The translations under genes and the position numbers were made by a program. From assembly GCF_014203715.1 (NCBI RefSeq), contig NZ_JACHJP010000001.1, positions 908,432 to 972,431 of the forward strand: 64,000 nt of DNA. The letters run 5' to 3'. Below the pieces are notes generated by a model. That model saw only the letters and a program-made list of their open reading frames with translations, made no database searches and was not told where the DNA came from. This DNA comes from Streptosporangium saharense (GTDB lineage Bacteria; Actinomycetota; Actinomycetes; Streptosporangiales; Streptosporangiaceae). Shown piece after piece: positions 61,609-64,000 of the stretch (positions are counted from its first letter, which is position 1; each line of letters begins with the position of its first letter).

Positions 61609-61614
61609 AGAGTA
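61609..61614 (-). promoter_or_regulatory. -10 box positioned for a leaderless start (paralog 1)
   Basis: TACTCT followed by 7 nt and then the ATG at 61601. There is no clear -35 match. The same arrangement occurs in the neighbouring paralog. Confidence 0.6.
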
Positions 61615-61705
61615 GCGACAGCCAAAGATCATCATGTGGGTATGGGTGTTCCTGGCCGGATCGCCCGCCAGTTTTATCCGGGGAAACCGTCGTATGAACC
61701 TTTGG

Positions 61706-62677
61706 TCAGGGTCGCTTCCCGGTCAGCGAACGCGACTCCAGGGCCGGGGTCACGGTGGCGTCCACGGTTCCGAAGGCGGCCTGGTTCAGCTGCTTGACCT
61801 CGGTCTTCTTGGGCAGGTGGCCGTCCTTGAACTGGAACCAGACCATCACGGCGTAGTGCCCGTGCCGCCATCCCCCGGCGAACGCCTCGCCGGAGCCGAG
61901 AAATTTGGTGACCTTGTCCTTACCGGGCAGCGCCTTGAGGTACTCCTTGCGAGACTTGCCAGCCCCCACCGAGACGACCTTGGCCGCTCCGGCCGACGTC
62001 TTGAGGTTGGCGACGCCCACGGTTCCGATGATCTTCCCGGAGGCGTCCCGGAAGCTGGCCCGCAGCAACTGGGTGCATTTGGCCGCCTCAAGCGCCTTCT
62101 GGAGCTTCTCGCCGACCACGGCGTCCTTGCACTTCTTGTCCGTCCTGCGAACCGTCATCAGGTAGCTGCGGCCGCCGTACGACACCTTCTTGTGCTTGAA
62201 CAGTTCGCCGAGCGTGAGCGCGTACGGATCGGTCGTGCGGGCGCCGGCGAAGCCGAACTTGCCGCTGGGCGGCTGGGGGATGGCCGGGTCGGTCGCGGTC
62301 CTCGTGGGGGCGGCGGTGCCGGGGGCGGGGGTGGAGTCGGAGTTCACCAGCATGGTGAGGCCGACGCCGCCCGCGACGAGCACGGCGAGCGCGCCGAGCG
62401 CGATGAACAGCGGTCGCCGGGAACGCGGGCCCTCGTCGTATGGACTCCACATCGCCTGCTTGCGCGACGGGGGCTCCGCGGACGAGGGGCCCGGCGTGGG
62501 AGTGGGGGCGTTGCCGTACGGCGGGCTCTCCACGGGGCGCTCCCCCTGGACGGGGCTCTGCGGGACGGGCGGTGTGGGGTCGAACCAGCCCTCGGCACGT
62601 GCGGGCGGCATCTGACCCGCGGGGCTCTCAGGCTGGACGTACGGCTGGCGGCGCGGCGGCTCCCCGGGAAAACCCAT
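61706..62677 (-). CDS. Type-II membrane protein paralogous to the 58668-61601 product
   Basis: A 323-residue protein: a 110-residue Pro-rich cytoplasmic part (GFPGEPPRRQPYVQPESPAG), a membrane helix (PLFIALGALAVLVAGGVGLT), a Thr/Pro linker and an extracytoplasmic domain. The domain has KKCKDAVVGEKL and AKCTQLLRASFRDASG, matching the neighbour's NKCDEAAAG and DCRQVLRATYVDS, so the two domains are paralogous. ATG 62677 is the start: TAGTCT lies exactly 7 nt upstream and no ribosome-binding site is present, so a leaderless mRNA is predicted. The extension to 62713 is rejected. Function unknown. Confidence 0.82.
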   Translation of the reverse strand: MGFPGEPPRRQPYVQPESPAGQMPPARAEGWFDPTPPVPQSPVQGERPVESPPYGNAPTPTPGPSSAEPPSRKQAMWSPYDEGPRSRRPLFIALGALAVLVAGGVGLTMLVNSDSTPAPGTAAPTRTATDPAIPQPPSGKFGFAGARTTDPYALTLGELFKHKKVSYGGRSYLMTVRRTDKKCKDAVVGEKLQKALEAAKCTQLLRASFRDASGKIIGTVGVANLKTSAGAAKVVSVGAGKSRKEYLKALPGKDKVTKFLGSGEAFAGGWRHGHYAVMVWFQFKDGHLPKKTEVKQLNQAAFGTVDATVTPALESRSLTGKRP

Positions 62678-62684
62678 GGGGCAG

Positions 62685-62690
62685 AGACTA
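62685..62690 (-). promoter_or_regulatory. -10 box positioned for a leaderless start (paralog 2)
   Basis: TAGTCT followed by 7 nt and then the ATG at 62677. It lies inside the 36-bp gap after the CAP-domain gene. The -35 region is a weak match (GTGAAC at a 17-nt spacing). Confidence 0.6.
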
Positions 62691-62713
62691 GCCCGCTCTC
62701 CGGGCCGGTTCAC

Positions 62714-63493
62714 TCACGAGTAACCGAAGTCCTGGGTCCACCAGGGACCGCTGACGCCGCCCATCACCCCGACGCCGGTCGCCTTGAGCGAGCAGTTGAG
62801 GATGTTGCCTCGATGGCTGGTGCTGGCCAGCCAGCCCCGCACCGCCTCGGCGGCCGTGGCGAAGCCCCGGCCGATGTTCTCCGCGCCCCCGTTGCGGTAG
62901 CCCGCGGCCTCCATCCGCTGCCAGGGCGAGCGTCCGTCGGGGGAGGTGTGGGAGAAGACGTCGCTGGCGGCCATCTCGGCGGAGTGCGCCCTGGCCGACT
63001 GGACCAGCCGCCTGTCGATCCGGAACGGCGCGCACCCCGCTTTCCTGCGCTGGGCGTTGACGAGCCTGACGAACTCGCTCTCCAGGGAGCTCAGCGGGAC
63101 GGCGGAGGTGTCGGTGTTCTCCCTGCCCCCGATGTTCTGGTTGTCCCCGCCGATGATGTAGCGGGGGCCGTTGTCGGCGCCGAGGTCGTCGAGCGGGGCG
63201 CGGGGCAGCCGGGTGGCCTGGGGAGTAGGGCGCTCGTTCGGCGTCACCGGGGCTGGCGTGGGGCGGATGACACGTTCGAGCGGGGGACGTCCGTTGGCGT
63301 ATCCCTGTTCGACGGCCGTGGGCGTCGGTCGCGCGGGTCCCGTGTTGTTCAGATAGATCTTCGGGGTGTCGTCGTCACGGCTTCCACGCCCGATGAGATA
63401 GCCCAGCAGCAGCACCGTCATCAGGCAAGCGAAAAGCCCCATACGGCGCAGACTGGTCCGCTGGGTGTCGCGAAGGTGAGGAAGCTGCCACAT
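62714..63493 (-). CDS. Membrane-anchored CAP (SCP/PR1) domain protein
   Basis: A 259-residue protein with one N-terminal membrane helix (LFACLMTVLLLGYLIG), a Pro/Thr-rich stretch and a C-terminal CAP domain of about 120 residues. CAP signatures are FVRLVNAQRRKAGCAPFRI, ARAHSAEMAASDVFSHTSPD, GYRNGGAENIGRG, STSHRGNILN and the final TQDFGYS. Two Cys (AGCAP and LNCSL) could bond. Extracytoplasmic CAP proteins of bacteria are mostly uncharacterised. ATG 63493 is chosen over the longer frame at 63637; M66 (63442) is a third option. It is followed by the leaderless paralog pair. Confidence 0.85.
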   Translation of the reverse strand: MWQLPHLRDTQRTSLRRMGLFACLMTVLLLGYLIGRGSRDDDTPKIYLNNTGPARPTPTAVEQGYANGRPPLERVIRPTPAPVTPNERPTPQATRLPRAPLDDLGADNGPRYIIGGDNQNIGGRENTDTSAVPLSSLESEFVRLVNAQRRKAGCAPFRIDRRLVQSARAHSAEMAASDVFSHTSPDGRSPWQRMEAAGYRNGGAENIGRGFATAAEAVRGWLASTSHRGNILNCSLKATGVGVMGGVSGPWWTQDFGYS

Positions 63494-63657
63494 TCCGCTG
63501 CCAAAGATAGAGATGTTTGTGCTGAGGAAAAAGAGAATGTCAAGAACGTATTGGAACCGTTCTGCGAAGAACGGGAGGGCTGATCGTGGCAATGGTCCGG
63601 TGGGGCGGTGCCGTACGGGTAGACTGCTCGGGGACACCGGTGGGGTGAGGCCTCGTT

Positions 63658-63687
63658 TTGACCCGCGCTCAGCCGTACCGGTAACCT
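63658..63687 (+). promoter_or_regulatory. rplM promoter
   Basis: TTGACC (63658-63663) and TAACCT (63682-63687) are 18 nt apart. Transcription starting near 63694 gives a leader of about 170 nt. Confidence 0.7.
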
Positions 63688-63693
63688 GCTAGT

Positions 63694-63862
63694 TCGTTGT
63701 GTGCGAATTGGTCTCCTCAGCAGACCGATGCGCGGCGCGTCCGGCGTCATCTCCTGCGTCTCGGGAGACGGAAGGTCCGGGCTGTCGTGTGCCCGCACCT
63801 ACCGACCATGTTGCTGTCATCTCTGACAGCGCCGAAGACGCGAGCAAAGAAGGCATACGACC
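63694..63862 (+). promoter_or_regulatory. Structured rplM leader
   Basis: Hairpins GGTCT/AGACC (63710-63726), CGTCTC/GAGACG (about 63759-63772) and GCTGTCA/TGACAGC (63813-63830) occur in the long leader of rplM. Firmicutes have a described L13 leader for autoregulation; whether this is related is unknown. Confidence 0.5.
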
Positions 63863-64000
63863 GTGCGCACGTACACACCCAAGCCTGCCGAAGTCGAGCG
63901 TCAGTGGTTCATCATCGACGCCACCGACATCGTGCTTGGCCGGCTGGCCAGCCACGTCGCGATCCTGCTCCGCGGTAAGCACAAGCCGATCTTCGCCAAC
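63863..64000 (+). CDS. rplM: 50S ribosomal protein L13 (3' end outside window)
   Basis: The first 46 codons of L13, an early 50S assembly protein. The visible part reads [20 protein letters not shown] then [20 protein letters not shown], the L13 N-terminal signature. The start is GTG 63863, with AAGAAGGC upstream. rpsI usually follows, outside the window. Confidence 0.97.
   Translation, partial: MRTYTPKPAEVERQWFIIDATDIVLGRLASHVAILLRGKHKPIFAN

Overview
The window is high-GC actinobacterial chromosomal DNA carrying the core translation/transcription supercluster. The gene order (tRNA-Trp, secE, nusG, rplK, rplA, lipoprotein, rplJ, rplL, rpoB, rpoC, rpsL, rpsG, fusA, tuf, S10-spc-alpha operons, truA, rplM), the TTG start of rpoB, many GTG starts and the codon bias all indicate Actinomycetota. 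Presence of rpsD inside the alpha operon and the Mce-associated-type gene pair before rpoB argue against Streptomyces. A Streptosporangiales-like actinomycete is my best guess; this is inference, since no 16S is present.

Region 1 (1-19.4 kb) is the accessory part. It has two separate cell-surface modules, each a Thr/Pro-rich C-terminally anchored surface protein followed by a class-F-like sortase (1-1907 and 7289-9002). The second module continues by a 4-bp overlap into a DUF2079 membrane protein. Around them lie metabolic and unassigned genes: a PLP-dependent dehydratase, a MetF-like reductase, a GNAT acetyltransferase, an alpha/beta hydrolase, a DUF4259 protein, two SAM methyltransferases, a thiolase, a tandem pair of STAND-type ATPases lacking a visible DNA-binding domain, an adenosine deaminase and an aspartate-type aminotransferase.

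Region 2 (19.6-34.0 kb) runs from tRNA-Trp through secE-nusG, rplKA, a lipoprotein, an L10 leader with rplJL, two Mce-associated-type membrane proteins, and rpoBC behind its own well-formed promoter. Region 3 (34.3-38.9 kb) is the str operon (rpsL-rpsG-fusA-tuf) with a clear promoter and a leader of roughly 240 nt. Region 4 (38.9-51.2 kb) is the S10-spc run, from rpsJ to rplO, then secY and adk. Strong GC hairpins occur at three internal boundaries, a nested stem-loop precedes rpsJ, and a 13-codon ORF bridges rplR and rpsE. Region 5 (51.25-58.6 kb) holds map, a DUF1707 protein, a small anchored protein, infA, rpmJ, rpsM, rpsK, rpsD, rpoA, rplQ and truA. Region 6 (58.6-64 kb) has two paralogous type-II membrane proteins on the minus strand, one with a very long Pro/Gln/Gly-rich cytoplasmic tail and both apparently leaderless. 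It ends with a membrane-anchored CAP-domain protein and the start of rplM.

Most of the window is well-known housekeeping machinery. The parts most worth a second look are the twin sortase modules with a shared non-LPXTG motif (TPxGGAxTG), the cysteine-studded Pro/Thr stalk of the first surface protein, matching Arg/Gly/Asp tails on S3 and S5 (both at the ribosomal mRNA entry site), the paired leaderless paralogs, structured leaders before rpsJ, rpsM and rplM, and an over-represented CCGTACGG palindrome. I found no CRISPR array, insertion sequence, prophage or recognisable defence island.
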